Positions 44,801 to 54,264 of a DNA stretch of 64,000 nucleotides are shown one piece after another (positions within the stretch are counted from its first letter, which is position 1; each line of letters opens with the position of its first letter). The stretch comes from Algoriphagus yeomjeoni (GTDB lineage Bacteria; Bacteroidota; Bacteroidia; Cytophagales; Cyclobacteriaceae): the NCBI RefSeq assembly GCF_003259505.1, contig NZ_QLLK01000001.1:310001-374000 (forward strand), given 5' to 3'. Under the pieces are notes generated by a model that was not told where the DNA came from, made no database searches, and saw nothing but the letters and a program-made list of their open reading frames with translations. Position numbers and translations under genes: made by a program.

Positions 44801-45186
44801 ACTCCTGTCTTCCAGGGGCCGGATCTACCTGTAGCTCCTGAAGCTTGAGCTGTTTCTTTAAATTTCATTTCTCCCTGATTTAGGTAGAGCTGATTGCCAC
44901 TTACATTGGCAGAAAAATAAATGTCATCTAATCCATCACCATTTAAATCACCCACTGCTACGCCACCACCATTGTAGAGGTATTCGTACATGAGGACATT
45001 GAGGTTTAGGTTCTCTTCTATTCTATTGGAAAAAGTAACCCCGGTTTGTTCTGGAGTCAATAGATTAAAGAGAGGAGGAGAATTGGTAATAGATGGATTT
45101 TCAGCTTGGTTAGCCTGTTCTGTTTCAGTGCAAGACACCAACAATATACTCAGAACCAAAGCTGTTATGAGATTTCTTTTAGTCAT
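41836..45186 (-). CDS. VCBS/FG-GAP repeat lipoprotein with UnbV/ASPIC domain
   Basis: 1116 residues. Lipobox LLVSC puts the lipidated Cys at 19. There are many Ca2+-binding DxDxDGxxD repeats of a beta-propeller, e.g. DLNGDGLDDIYFS, DYDLDGDLDLFLL, DFDNDGWKDLF and DLDNDGDLDLIVN. A central UnbV/ASPIC domain (HFGLGTITEIDSIQVIWPGG) is followed by a second propeller half. Such proteins are common beside SusCD pairs and may bind glycans or protein at the cell surface. They are not known enzymes. Two-propeller length is typical for the larger members. Confidence 0.9.
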   Translation of the reverse strand: MTKRNLITALVLSILLVSCTETEQANQAENPSITNSPPLFNLLTPEQTGVTFSNRIEENLNLNVLMYEYLYNGGGVAVGDLNGDGLDDIYFSANVSGNQLYLNQGEMKFKETAQASGATGRSGPWKTGVVFVDINGDNKLDIYQCYSGNLPTEKRTNELFVNQGNDENGIPLFKQMAEEYGIASNAPSTSASFFDYDLDGDLDLFLLNHNTKSIQNQDVNLTKVLLKEKHEAGPQLFENNNGKFSEVTLEVGISSSSLSYGLGIAISDINQDGWPDIYIGNDYSMPDYLYINQQDGTFKDEILKRLGHTSHFSMGNDIADFNNDGLQDIFTLDMLPEGNERQKLLLAPDNFELFELNVNKGFHHQYMRNMLHVNSGDGTFQEIGQLAGVSNTDWSWSSLFADFDNDGWKDLFITNGYLRDYNNQDFLKYMDNYVRTSGGKLKREDLLNMVKTMPSSNLTNYIFQNTGELTFQNQTNSWGINHAANSSGAAYSDLDNDGDLDLIVNNINSPAFIFENQASQLKEANYIQLKLSGSESNSSALGAKVEIYTGENIQVLEQNPYRGYQSSISTSLHFGLGTITEIDSIQVIWPGGKKTMQYKVSVNQTLELSASDAVSAPSVRPKALETYLTEKVELKTEVGREFNDYKRQPLLINPVSGNGKAMVFADFTGDGREDLFVGTASNATASLYVQSSSGSFAKQNTTAFASASKAEDTDAIAFDANGDGSLDLFVASGGVYDFNLGDEALRDRLYLNDGKGNFTLASEAIPNESFPTGTVQVADLNFDGIPDLFVGARINPGQFPTSLGGRVWINDGKGNFSDQTKQLAPTFINLGMLTDSGLADLDQDGKPELIVLGDAMPIQVFSFQENQWKETTLSYFEKHEFGFWNNLTLADWDSNGMVEILAGNLGTNSQIKASSSEPAEILYKDFDGNGSIDAFLGYYVQGERYPAASRDEILGQVLFLKKRYLDFKSFANVKMSELFTAEERRNSNSIFINRLETSYFVKNEAGKFVAEELPIQAQFSPVYASEAVDVNGDGHLDMILGGNIGYGKLYFGKYDASQGLVLLGNGKGQFTKIDKSKSGLDLRGNIRRIIADKDLIMIYLDESKVSIYSLHPSKTN

Positions 45187-45251
45187 AATCTAAAATAATC
45201 TAAGCCACCCCAAATGGAATGGCTTAGATCAAATTTATAAGAATACTTACT

Positions 45252-47111
45252 TTATTCTATTCCAGGGTTCTGGATAAGAGCACCATTCCTGTTTATCTCG
45301 TCTCTGTGAATTGGAACGAAATACATTTTGTCTAGCCAAGTTCTATTTTCCTTTCCAGGGTCAATAGGGAGAACTTTGTAAACGTAATTAGAAACAGCTG
45401 GATCATATCTGTAAGTTGTTAGCGTCTGTCCAGGCTTAAGCGTACCAGTAATATTGATAATATTCGCTTTTCGACCCAGAGTCTCTTCTGCAATCATCCA
45501 ACGACGAGTATCATGGTATCTCTGCTCTTCATAAGACATCTCGATTCTACGCTCATTGATGTAGCGATCCATCAAAGCATCACCAGACTCTGTTATTGCA
45601 GGTTGGCCTACACGGAATCTGATTCTATTCAACCACATTCTAGCTTCATCTTCCTGACCAAGTTCTAGAGAGGCCTCTACATAGTTCAACACTGCTTCAG
45701 TGTATCTTAAAATAGGCCATGGAACTTCTTGCCAGGTATTCTGATCCACAATTGCAGGGTCTGCATCAATAAATTTTCTGGTATAATAGCCAGTATAGCT
45801 ACCATTCCAATCCTCAATAGGACTGTTTCTGGTATCCAATCCAAAGTGGGTAACCTTAGCTCCTGAGCCATCAGTCACTTCATAAGTACCGGTTTGGATT
45901 TGTCCCAAAGGATCTCTTGATTGATTTGCAGAAGATCTTGGCTTCCACTGTGCTCCATCATAAAGGATAGAAGCATAGAATCTGGCATCTCTGTTCTCAT
46001 AAGGCGCAGAAGCATGAGCAGGATTTGACCAGTCAAACTTTGTACCATCCATCATCTCATAATCATCCACAAGCAATTGTACAGGACTGTTTCCAGCCCA
46101 GTTGTTATAGCCATTAGGACCATTGAATAGACCTTGACGTCCACCATTCTCTAGTTTCATGTTGATAAAATATCTACCGAGAATTATTTCATTTTCGCCA
46201 CCATTTCTTGCCATGGCATTGTTGATATAATTCTGGATACCTTCTTCATGTGATACCGGCTCTGTGAATCCCAAATTATTTCCGCTGGCCATATCCAATA
46301 CAGCTTTCGCCGCATTCTGTGCTTTCTGCCATCTTTCAGTTCTATTGCCACTAGGGTATGCAACAAGATCAAGATTTGGATAGGAAGCCAATAGAGAAGA
46401 ATTAGCTGCTGCAGTAGGGCCATCATGTAGATCACTTGCTGCATACAATAACACTCTAGACTTCAATGCCAATGCTGCAAGTTGAGAAGCTCTACCATTA
46501 ACTCTAGGCTTTCCTTGTAATAAGGCAGCTGCATCCGTTAGATCTTTTTCGATAAAGCTAATAGTCTCTTGCCAAGTGCCTCTAGCAATATCATAAGACT
46601 CTTCACCAAGACCATATGGTCTATCTACGATTGGAACACCACCATAGTATCTAGCTAGTTGATGATAGTAATAAGCTCTCATGAATTTTGCTTCACCAAG
46701 AAGCTTATCTACTATACCACCATCGTTAGGAAACTGGGGATCCGATAGGTTTTCGATTGCAATATTTGCTCTCCGAATGTAGCTATACATGTTGCCCCAG
46801 CTATAGGTATTGTTTACCCATCCTAAATCTGCAGAGTTTACTCTTGCTTCTGTGATGGTAGTGATACCTCGTCCTGGGTGTGTAAAGATTGCTTCATCCG
46901 TTAGCGAAGCAAGTCTCTGCTCGTCAAATCCACCATTTCCAAATCCCTGGTAGATTCCTACTACAAATGCCTCTGCCAAAGCAGGGTCAGTCCAAACCGC
47001 CGACTGGGAAATCTCTCCAAGCGGCTCAGTATTTAGAAAATCACTGTTACAGCTGGCAATTGTTAAGCTGGCTGCAAACAGAATTACTAGTTGTTTAATA
47101 TTTCTTTTCAT
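45252..47111 (-). CDS. SusD/RagB-family nutrient-binding lipoprotein
   Basis: 619 residues. The lipobox TIASC (Cys21) leads to SDFLNTEPLG, typical of SusD. Helical TPR-like repeats with RANIAIENL and MRAYYYHQLARYYGGVP give the SusD core, and the C-terminus has VNYVEASLELGQEDEARMWL and NERRIEMSYEEQRYHDTRRW. It caps the SusC channel on the outer face and binds the ligand. It lies 14 bases after SusC and is followed by the VCBS lipoprotein. Ligand unknown. Confidence 0.95.
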   Translation of the reverse strand: MKRNIKQLVILFAASLTIASCNSDFLNTEPLGEISQSAVWTDPALAEAFVVGIYQGFGNGGFDEQRLASLTDEAIFTHPGRGITTITEARVNSADLGWVNNTYSWGNMYSYIRRANIAIENLSDPQFPNDGGIVDKLLGEAKFMRAYYYHQLARYYGGVPIVDRPYGLGEESYDIARGTWQETISFIEKDLTDAAALLQGKPRVNGRASQLAALALKSRVLLYAASDLHDGPTAAANSSLLASYPNLDLVAYPSGNRTERWQKAQNAAKAVLDMASGNNLGFTEPVSHEEGIQNYINNAMARNGGENEIILGRYFINMKLENGGRQGLFNGPNGYNNWAGNSPVQLLVDDYEMMDGTKFDWSNPAHASAPYENRDARFYASILYDGAQWKPRSSANQSRDPLGQIQTGTYEVTDGSGAKVTHFGLDTRNSPIEDWNGSYTGYYTRKFIDADPAIVDQNTWQEVPWPILRYTEAVLNYVEASLELGQEDEARMWLNRIRFRVGQPAITESGDALMDRYINERRIEMSYEEQRYHDTRRWMIAEETLGRKANIINITGTLKPGQTLTTYRYDPAVSNYVYKVLPIDPGKENRTWLDKMYFVPIHRDEINRNGALIQNPGIE

Positions 47112-47124
47112 TATTTTGGGTTAT

Positions 47125-50100
47125 TTAAAATGAAACAGAAAGACCTGTATTGATTACTCTAGCTTGAGGATAATACTGTCCCGTAGATGCATCAGACTCT
47201 GGATCATACACTTTGGTCTTACTCCAGGTGATCAGGTTCAAACCATTTACATATAAACGAGCATTTTTGATTCCTATTTTCTCGGTAAGAGTAGCAGGAA
47301 TATTATAGCCAATCTCTACGTTTTTCAATCTGATGTAATCAGATGGTCTAAACCAATAATCATTACCTCCAGACCAATACTGGTCATTTCTGTTGGCAAG
47401 TCTTGGCTCTGTGCTACTAGGATTGTCGATAGTCCATCTTCCATCATAGATATCAGAAAGGTAGTTACCAATGTTTCCAGACTCACCAGCACTGATATAT
47501 TGTCTTGCTCCCAAAGAGCCTTGGAATAGAATAGCTAAATCAAATCCCTTCCAATTTGCTCCTAAATTAATACCACCTTGGAATAGAGGGATAGTATTAT
47601 TGTCCAAACGAACTCTATCATCAGGGGTAATTTTACCATCACCATCGTAATCCACGTATCTCATATCACCTGGACGAAGCGTATTGGTAATTGCAGAATA
47701 ATCAAGTGTCTCTGCATCAATGGATTGCTGATCTGGGAATACTCCATCGTATTTATAAACTAACGGTGTACCCATTGGTCTGCCAGTAGATTGTTGCCAC
47801 TCAGGTGCTCCTGGTGATTCATCCCAGAACAAAATTGCATTCTTAGCATAGCCACCGTTAATGCTAGCTGTATATTGGAATTCACCTTTTCCGCCTCTAA
47901 TACCAAGGTTCAAGTCAAATCCCTTGTTTTCCACTTCTCCGATGTTCTCAGCAGGCAATGAAAGACCAGTCGTTTGAGGTACGGACGCATTTCTCTGCCA
48001 AAGGATATTCGTACGCTTGTTGTAGAACAAATCAAACTCGAAGAATATTTTACCCTGAAGGAATTGACCTTCAAAACCTAAGTTAGAGTTATTGGCTACC
48101 TCCCAAGTAATAGCTTGGTTAGGAACTCTTGTTTCGAATAGAGTTTTCGTTTCAGCTCCACCTACAATGTATGAGCTAAATCCATAGGTTGACAAGAATT
48201 GATATTCACCAATCTGATCGTTACCTAGCTGACCCCAAGAACCTCTGACTTTGAAGAAGTCAAAAGATTTTCCAAGAGAATTTTTCCAGAAGCTTTCTTC
48301 AGAAACTACCCAACCAAGCATTAGGCCAGGGAAGAATCCAAATCTAGTCTCTTCAGGGAAGATGTACGAACCATCATATCTCCAAAGGAATTCTGCTAGA
48401 TATTTTTCTTTGTAATTGTAGGCAACTCTACCAAAGTAGTTCAGACGAGCTCTATTGAATGCCCCACCACTGTTATCTTTTTGAAGATCGCCACCAGCAA
48501 AAAGTTGATCAATCGCCGTGGAGATAAAGAACCTTCTGTATGCACTGAAATTATTTCCTTCAATAGTCTCTCGGTTCACACCTGCTACGACATTGAATGT
48601 ATGTACGTCATTAAATGTCTTATCGTAGTTAAGCACGCCTCCCAAAAGGATATTCAATTGATTTGAATTTGACTCATTTAGGTTTGGCTCAGCTGGACCT
48701 CTCTTACTTGGAACCAATATTGGAGTAACGCCATCTGCTTCAAAACCATTTCCTTTTTGATAAAGGGTCCATGGTGTTTGCCATCTTTTAGTTGTACGGA
48801 TATACTTATCTATAGCTGCAGTTCCAGTGAATTTTAAGCCTTCTACACCTGGAATTTTGATTTCCAACGTACCTGTAGTCTGGATATAGTCACGCTTATC
48901 ATTATCATAGCCAGTTGCATTTGTAGTAATCACCACTGGATTTTGACCATTTTCAATATCTGGACCTGGTTTTCCATTTGGCCAATAAGCTGGCTGGTTT
49001 GGCTTACCTCTCATTTGCATACGGAAGATCGCTCCAGCCCCTACAGTAGGGAAGAATCTAAATTCCTCTCTGGCAAGGATACCCAGGCCTACTTTCATAT
49101 ACTTATTGATATTTGCATCCAAGTTGATACGGAAGTCATATTGCTTATAACCAGTTGCTGCATCTTTATAGTATGCATCCTGATTCTGGTAGCCTAAGGA
49201 AGTTAAGTACTTCACATTTTCACTACCGCCTACTAATTGTAAGTTGTATCTGCTTTGAGGTGACCAGTTTTTAAGCGTTTCACCATACCAATCTGTATCT
49301 GGGTAATTCCAAGGATCAGTCCCATTTCTATACAGCTCAATTTCCTCAGGAGAGTAAGGAGCAGTTCTTACCTGACCATTTGGTCTAGTGTACTCTCCAT
49401 TCTGCTTATAAGCTTGGTTAGCAGCAGCCCATTCATTGGTTGGGAGCTCGTAGATATTTATTTCATTCAGCGCATTTGCATACTCAGCTGCATTTAATAG
49501 GCCAGGAAGTAATGCTGGCTGAGCAAAACCCTGATTCACTTGGAAAGTCAATTCAGGAGCGCCTGTAGTACCTCTCTTTGTTGTTACTAGAATTACACCG
49601 TTCGCTGCTCTTGATCCGTAGATCGCTGCTGATGCATCCTTCAATACGGAGATACTCTCGATGTCATTTGGATTTAATCGCTCCAAACCACCAGCTCTGG
49701 CTGGAATACCATCAATTACTACCAAGGCATTGTTGTTACCCAAGGTATTGGAACCACGAATTCTAATACCTGATCCATCATAACCCGGCTCACCGCTTCT
49801 GTTTACGGCTACCACACCAGCCATACGACCTGCGATAGAGTTAGATAGGTTCATGGCAGGAGACTTGGTCAGTTCCTTACCTTTCACGGTAGCTACCGAA
49901 CCTGTAATCGTCTCTTTTTTCTGCTCACCATATCCTACCACAATTACCTCTTCGAGTGACTTCGTGTCAGGCTGAAGAGTTAGGTTAAAGGTAGATTGAG
50001 AACCAACAGGTACTTCCATAGGCGTGAAACCTATAAAGGACACCACCAGTATATCTGATGGTCCAGATACATTAAGTGTAAATTTACCGTCAATGTCAGT

Positions 50101-50283
50101 GACGGTACCATTTGTCGTGCCTTTGACGAGTACAGAGGCACCAGGTAGAGGCAGATTATCCTCTCCCGAAATAAGCACACCAGACACCTCCCGGGTCTGT
50201 GCGAATGCAGTGCTAAGAAGTCCTAGACAGAAAATTAGTGTCAGACTAAATAGCTTTAAATGAGTAAAGTTTCTCATTGGCAT
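47125..50283 (-). CDS. SusC/RagA-family TonB-linked outer membrane protein
   Basis: 1052 residues. Signal peptide (cleavage after AFAQ near residue 29), then a carboxypeptidase-regulatory-like domain (VSGVLISGEDNLPLPGASV), the TonB-box-near linker EEVIVVGYGEQKK, the plug with RGSNTLGNNNALVVIDG and a long barrel ending VINTGLSVSF. It imports a SusD-bound ligand through TonB energy. No sigma/anti-sigma or hybrid two-component regulator is adjacent. The gene heads a seven-gene array; an alternative ATG lies two codons downstream at 50277. Confidence 0.96.
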   Translation of the reverse strand: MPMRNFTHLKLFSLTLIFCLGLLSTAFAQTREVSGVLISGEDNLPLPGASVLVKGTTNGTVTDIDGKFTLNVSGPSDILVVSFIGFTPMEVPVGSQSTFNLTLQPDTKSLEEVIVVGYGEQKKETITGSVATVKGKELTKSPAMNLSNSIAGRMAGVVAVNRSGEPGYDGSGIRIRGSNTLGNNNALVVIDGIPARAGGLERLNPNDIESISVLKDASAAIYGSRAANGVILVTTKRGTTGAPELTFQVNQGFAQPALLPGLLNAAEYANALNEINIYELPTNEWAAANQAYKQNGEYTRPNGQVRTAPYSPEEIELYRNGTDPWNYPDTDWYGETLKNWSPQSRYNLQLVGGSENVKYLTSLGYQNQDAYYKDAATGYKQYDFRINLDANINKYMKVGLGILAREEFRFFPTVGAGAIFRMQMRGKPNQPAYWPNGKPGPDIENGQNPVVITTNATGYDNDKRDYIQTTGTLEIKIPGVEGLKFTGTAAIDKYIRTTKRWQTPWTLYQKGNGFEADGVTPILVPSKRGPAEPNLNESNSNQLNILLGGVLNYDKTFNDVHTFNVVAGVNRETIEGNNFSAYRRFFISTAIDQLFAGGDLQKDNSGGAFNRARLNYFGRVAYNYKEKYLAEFLWRYDGSYIFPEETRFGFFPGLMLGWVVSEESFWKNSLGKSFDFFKVRGSWGQLGNDQIGEYQFLSTYGFSSYIVGGAETKTLFETRVPNQAITWEVANNSNLGFEGQFLQGKIFFEFDLFYNKRTNILWQRNASVPQTTGLSLPAENIGEVENKGFDLNLGIRGGKGEFQYTASINGGYAKNAILFWDESPGAPEWQQSTGRPMGTPLVYKYDGVFPDQQSIDAETLDYSAITNTLRPGDMRYVDYDGDGKITPDDRVRLDNNTIPLFQGGINLGANWKGFDLAILFQGSLGARQYISAGESGNIGNYLSDIYDGRWTIDNPSSTEPRLANRNDQYWSGGNDYWFRPSDYIRLKNVEIGYNIPATLTEKIGIKNARLYVNGLNLITWSKTKVYDPESDASTGQYYPQARVINTGLSVSF

Positions 50284-50535
50284 AGGGGTTTATAATTAAT
50301 TTAATAAAATTTAACAGTCCAAGGTCTCAATATGCTTATTCAAAACCAAACTGATTTTTGCTAAAAATTGACTGAATATTGATAGAAGTAGCTTACAACT
50401 ACAAGCTTAACAGTTCAGTATTGTGCTATTCAATGAAAAATTGAATAATTCTTATAAAGCACGAAAGAATAAAGAATTACAGAACTCCTAAAAATGCCCC
50501 TGGCTTATCATTCAATCGATTGCTACATATGGAAT
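50284..50535. other. AT-rich intergenic region upstream of susC
   Basis: 252 bases without a gene. A 7-bp inverted repeat lies at 50428-50446 (ATTCAAT/ATTGAAT). I find no perfect -7 box on the minus strand, so the susC promoter may use another sigma factor or a weak match. Confidence 0.4.
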
Positions 50536-51189
50536 CTACAATCTATTGACTACAGCTTTTTTTGGAATTTTTAAAGACCACATTCCTCTCAAATTTCCAA
50601 GTCTGAAACCTCTTGCCAAATCATTCGGATAGAGAGAATCTATCTTGTTTAGAAGGTCTGCTTTTATATCCTTCTTCACATCACCATGGCATGCCAAACA
50701 AAATTCCGAAGAAATAACAATTGCCTTAGTATAAAGTAGAATATCCCCGCCTTCAATCTTTTGAATATTAGGCTCATTTTCTATACTGTTTTCTACATTA
50801 TATTGATAAGCATCTAGGATTGGTGATTCATCTGCTGTTGGTCGGTTAGCTGGATTTCTGGCACGGAAAGAAGTTCGCCTGATTTCCACACCATATTTCT
50901 TACTTAGCTCGCTCGCAATCGGTGCTGCATTTCCATTGCAAAAACTAATTGCACCAGCAAACCCATTTTCTTCAACAGCTTTATGCAGGCTGGACATGAA
51001 TTGCTGCTGCGCTGCAGTGCTAATGGAGTCTCCCCAAACCATTGCTTCTTGGGTAATCTGGGCTTCTGAAAGCTTTTTTGCTTCCATAGAATTATTCACT
51101 TTGTCAAATACCTCCTTAGAAATACGCTCTCGCGGTCCGCATGAAAAAAGAAGAGCTATAGAAAATATAGTATATGTTAGATTCTTCAT
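50536..51189 (-). CDS. DUF3365 (Tll0287-like) haem-binding lipoprotein
   Basis: 217 residues from the ATG at 51189, which begins MKNLTYTIFSIALLFSC, a lipoprotein signal with Cys17; the ORF extends 13 codons upstream. A CLACH motif (CxxCH) near the C-terminal third marks covalent haem attachment, and NGNAAPIASELSKKYGVEIRRTS is typical of the DUF3365/Tll0287 PAS-like fold. Likely a periplasmic redox or haem sensor protein. It lies in the opposite end of a gap from the T9SS gene and is divergent from it. Confidence 0.85.
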   Translation of the reverse strand: MKNLTYTIFSIALLFSCGPRERISKEVFDKVNNSMEAKKLSEAQITQEAMVWGDSISTAAQQQFMSSLHKAVEENGFAGAISFCNGNAAPIASELSKKYGVEIRRTSFRARNPANRPTADESPILDAYQYNVENSIENEPNIQKIEGGDILLYTKAIVISSEFCLACHGDVKKDIKADLLNKIDSLYPNDLARGFRLGNLRGMWSLKIPKKAVVNRL

Positions 51190-51408
51190 TAGATTGAATA
51201 GTGTAGGAAAGATAAATTTACTAATCATTGTCGGCTTTTTATTTAAGCACTGCTATTCTTACCAATGAAAATCGTCCAAGAACAGTAGATCACTTTGAGA
51301 AGATTTGAAATCGCACATGATTTAAATTTTAAAATTTACCTCTGGGATGATTATTTCTCAAGAGATATTCCATATGGTCTTCGAAAAAATTATTAGCATG
51401 AAATAACT

Positions 51409-51416
51409 TATTTTTG
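51409..51416 (+). promoter_or_regulatory. -7 promoter box for the T9SS-secreted protein gene
   Basis: TATTTTTG matches TAnnTTTG; leader of about 15 bases to the ATG at 51435. The rest of 51190-51434 (245 bases) is AT-rich with no gene seen. Confidence 0.6.
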
Positions 51417-51434
51417 TTTTATTCAATTTAACAC

Positions 51435-54245
51435 ATGCAAAAAATCACAGGTCTGTTTTTAATTGGTATGATGCTAAGCACTCAGCTTTTTTCCCAAACT
51501 TGGGCTAGAATGCAAAGCTGGGGCCTTGACCTAGAAGCCATCACTTGGGTGGATCAAAATGTGGGCTTCAGTGTAGGAGAAAATCTCATCATAAAGACTA
51601 CTGATGGAGGAGCTACTTGGAATGAGCTTCCGGTAAGTTATGACGGGAAGCTGTTTGACGTGGCTTTTTGGGATGAAAACATCGGAGTAGCAGTAGGCGA
51701 GAATGGCTTAATTTTAAGAACGCAAGACGCTGGTAATACTTGGGATATACTTCCATCGGGTTCTACGCAGACCTTAAAAAATCTAGAAATATCCTCCGAG
51801 GACAAAATCTTAGCTGTCTCTGATGCAGGTGAGATCCTATTTTCAGTAGATAAAGGAAATACCTGGACACAGAAATCTTCTGGCACCAACCAAAGCCTGA
51901 ACGATATAACTTTTATAAACCCTGATACTGCTTTTATTGCCGGCGGGCAGGGAAGGATTTTGAGAAGTTACGATGGAGGAAATCAATGGACTTCTTTGAA
52001 TTCGGGACAATCGTTAAGCTTAAATGGAATAGTTTTTTCAACCCCACTCATTGGCTATGCGGTAGGCGAAGCTGGGACTATCCTAAAAACTATAGATGGT
52101 GGTGATACTTGGCTGCCACAAACTTCCCCTGTGACTACTGATTTAAAGAAAGTAGCGATAAGCCCGCTGGACATTCGCATCCTTACAATTGTTGGTGACT
52201 CGGCTACTGCGCTAAGATCTACCAATTCTGGAGCTACATTTGGAAAAGCTAATCTAGGAGCGACCAACACGAGAAACCTCAAGGGTTTGGAGTTTAAGCC
52301 AGCTAGTAATCTTGTAGAGGCTGTTGGACAAGATGGATATTTGATTTCCTCAACGAACGCGGGAAGCAGCTATAGCCAAAGACTAGCAGGAATCCGAAAT
52401 GACTTCACAGGAACTGATTTTAAAACAGATCGAATTGGACACATTATCGGGCAGCAAGGGGCGGTTTATATTACGTCAAATGGTGCAACTACTGTTGTTT
52501 CCAGACCAATTCCCGATTTAGTTGATCTCGTTGGATTAGATTACTGGAATAACTCTTTTGGCTATGTTGGGTCTAACTCAGGTAAAATGTTCAGGACATC
52601 AAACAGCGGATCTAGCTGGGTGCCCGTGCCTGCTCAAACTGCAGAAACCATAACTGGATTTTACCTTTTCGCACCATCTGTATTATATGTCACTGGCACC
52701 AATGGCTACATCGCCAGATCATTTGACTCCGGTGGGACTTGGGATGCGGCAGGAATTCAAACAAATACCACAGAAAATTTACGGGACATTACCTACTTTG
52801 ATTTTCAGGTGGGATTTGCCATGGGTGATAATGGGCAGATCAGCTGGACAAATGGGGGAAATACCTGGGAAAACCTACCAAAGTTGACTTCGGAAAATTT
52901 GAATGCACTTTCTAAATTGGATTCTTCCTCGGCCATAATAGTTGGCGATGCTGGCGTTATTCTCAAATCTGAGGATATGGCAAAAACATGGAGAAAGATT
53001 ACTGTTCCCTTTACAGAAAATTTTACTTCGGTTGACTTTTGGGATGAATACCTGGGATTTATATCAGCAGAAAATGGTTTGATTCTTCAGACAAAAGACG
53101 GGGGAGAATCTTGGGTACAAATTCCAACGGGAACAGCTAGAAACCTTACTGGCATTAGTGTCGGTACTCCAACTGTAGCATTTGCCGTGGGAGATGATGG
53201 AACAATCTTGAGGTATGAATGTATTCCACCTACCGATCTTTCGGAGATTATTGGAGAGGGGCAACTCTGCCAAACCATAGGGCAATATGCTATAACAGAT
53301 GCTGCAATTCCCGGTGCCCAACTCGTCTGGCGTGTAGATGGAGGAGAAATTATTTCAGGGCAAGGAACTACTGAGGTAGAGGTATTGTGGAATACACCCG
53401 GAAGAAACGCTGTGTTTGTGAGCATGCAAAATTTCTGTGGAAATGGAAGTACATCTTCGCTAGAAGTCATTGTGTCTGCAAGCCCAACTTCAACTATTCA
53501 AATAACTGGAAACGGCTCTGTCTGTATGGAAGATGTCGAGCTTTACTCTGTTCCAAATCAATCGGGTGTAACTTATACCTGGGAGATTAGCGGCGGAGAA
53601 ATCACTCAAGGTCAAGGTACATCTGAAATTCAGGTAAAATGGAGCACATCCGGAAGTCAACGAATTACCTTGATCCAGGAAAATCAATGTGGAAAGGCTG
53701 AACCGATAGAAAAGCCTATTGCAGTAAATATGCCACCTGATCAACCTGGAGAAATACAAGGAGAGATACAAACAGGTCTGTGGCAAGCAGAATACTCTGT
53801 TCCAATTCAGGAATCTGTAAATTTCAAATGGAGTATTTCAAATGGAGGAGGTTCAATTCTGCAAGGGCAGGGAACCGAAAAAGTCACTGTTCTTTGGGAA
53901 AAGGAAGGAGATTTTCAGCTTAGCGTGACTCCTGAAAATGAATGTAATGATGGAGTAGCCAGAATCTTAAATGTAAATGTTAACGTGATTACTGCCTTGC
54001 CAGAAAAGGAAGATTTGAGTATTACTATTTATCCTAACCCATCTTCAGGAACAGTTAAAGTGCAATTGGGAGCTGGAAATTATCAGAGTCTCCAAGTAAT
54101 TAATGGGTTTGGTCAAATCATCCAATCCACTGAAATAGAAAATGGTACCAAAGAAATTACAGTAGAAAACTTACCGAGAGGGATAAATCTAATTCAGCTA
54201 TTTACTGCCTCTAGCATGGTAGTTAGGAAAGTGGTGGTGAACTAA
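51435..54245 (+). CDS. YCF48 propeller protein with T9SS type A sorting domain
   Basis: 936 residues. Signal peptide cleaved after LFSQ. About 570 residues of YCF48/BNR-type propeller repeats with DGGATWNEL, DAGNTWDIL, DGGDTWLPQ and DGGESWVQI follow, then three Ig-like (PKD-type) modules sharing a GGEIxxGQGTxExxVxW pattern. The C-terminus ITIYPNPSSGTVKVQLG is a type IX secretion signal, so the protein should be secreted across the outer membrane and possibly anchored. A role in adhesion or surface binding is inference; no catalytic motif is seen. Confidence 0.92.
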   Translation: MQKITGLFLIGMMLSTQLFSQTWARMQSWGLDLEAITWVDQNVGFSVGENLIIKTTDGGATWNELPVSYDGKLFDVAFWDENIGVAVGENGLILRTQDAGNTWDILPSGSTQTLKNLEISSEDKILAVSDAGEILFSVDKGNTWTQKSSGTNQSLNDITFINPDTAFIAGGQGRILRSYDGGNQWTSLNSGQSLSLNGIVFSTPLIGYAVGEAGTILKTIDGGDTWLPQTSPVTTDLKKVAISPLDIRILTIVGDSATALRSTNSGATFGKANLGATNTRNLKGLEFKPASNLVEAVGQDGYLISSTNAGSSYSQRLAGIRNDFTGTDFKTDRIGHIIGQQGAVYITSNGATTVVSRPIPDLVDLVGLDYWNNSFGYVGSNSGKMFRTSNSGSSWVPVPAQTAETITGFYLFAPSVLYVTGTNGYIARSFDSGGTWDAAGIQTNTTENLRDITYFDFQVGFAMGDNGQISWTNGGNTWENLPKLTSENLNALSKLDSSSAIIVGDAGVILKSEDMAKTWRKITVPFTENFTSVDFWDEYLGFISAENGLILQTKDGGESWVQIPTGTARNLTGISVGTPTVAFAVGDDGTILRYECIPPTDLSEIIGEGQLCQTIGQYAITDAAIPGAQLVWRVDGGEIISGQGTTEVEVLWNTPGRNAVFVSMQNFCGNGSTSSLEVIVSASPTSTIQITGNGSVCMEDVELYSVPNQSGVTYTWEISGGEITQGQGTSEIQVKWSTSGSQRITLIQENQCGKAEPIEKPIAVNMPPDQPGEIQGEIQTGLWQAEYSVPIQESVNFKWSISNGGGSILQGQGTEKVTVLWEKEGDFQLSVTPENECNDGVARILNVNVNVITALPEKEDLSITIYPNPSSGTVKVQLGAGNYQSLQVINGFGQIIQSTEIENGTKEITVENLPRGINLIQLFTASSMVVRKVVVN

Positions 54246-54264
54246 TCGAAAAGGAGCTAGGTGA

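Noticed and set aside
51435..53220. Repeated DGGxTW segments as a possible tandem DNA repeat
   Set aside because: The repeats are diverged at DNA level and are ordinary propeller blades.
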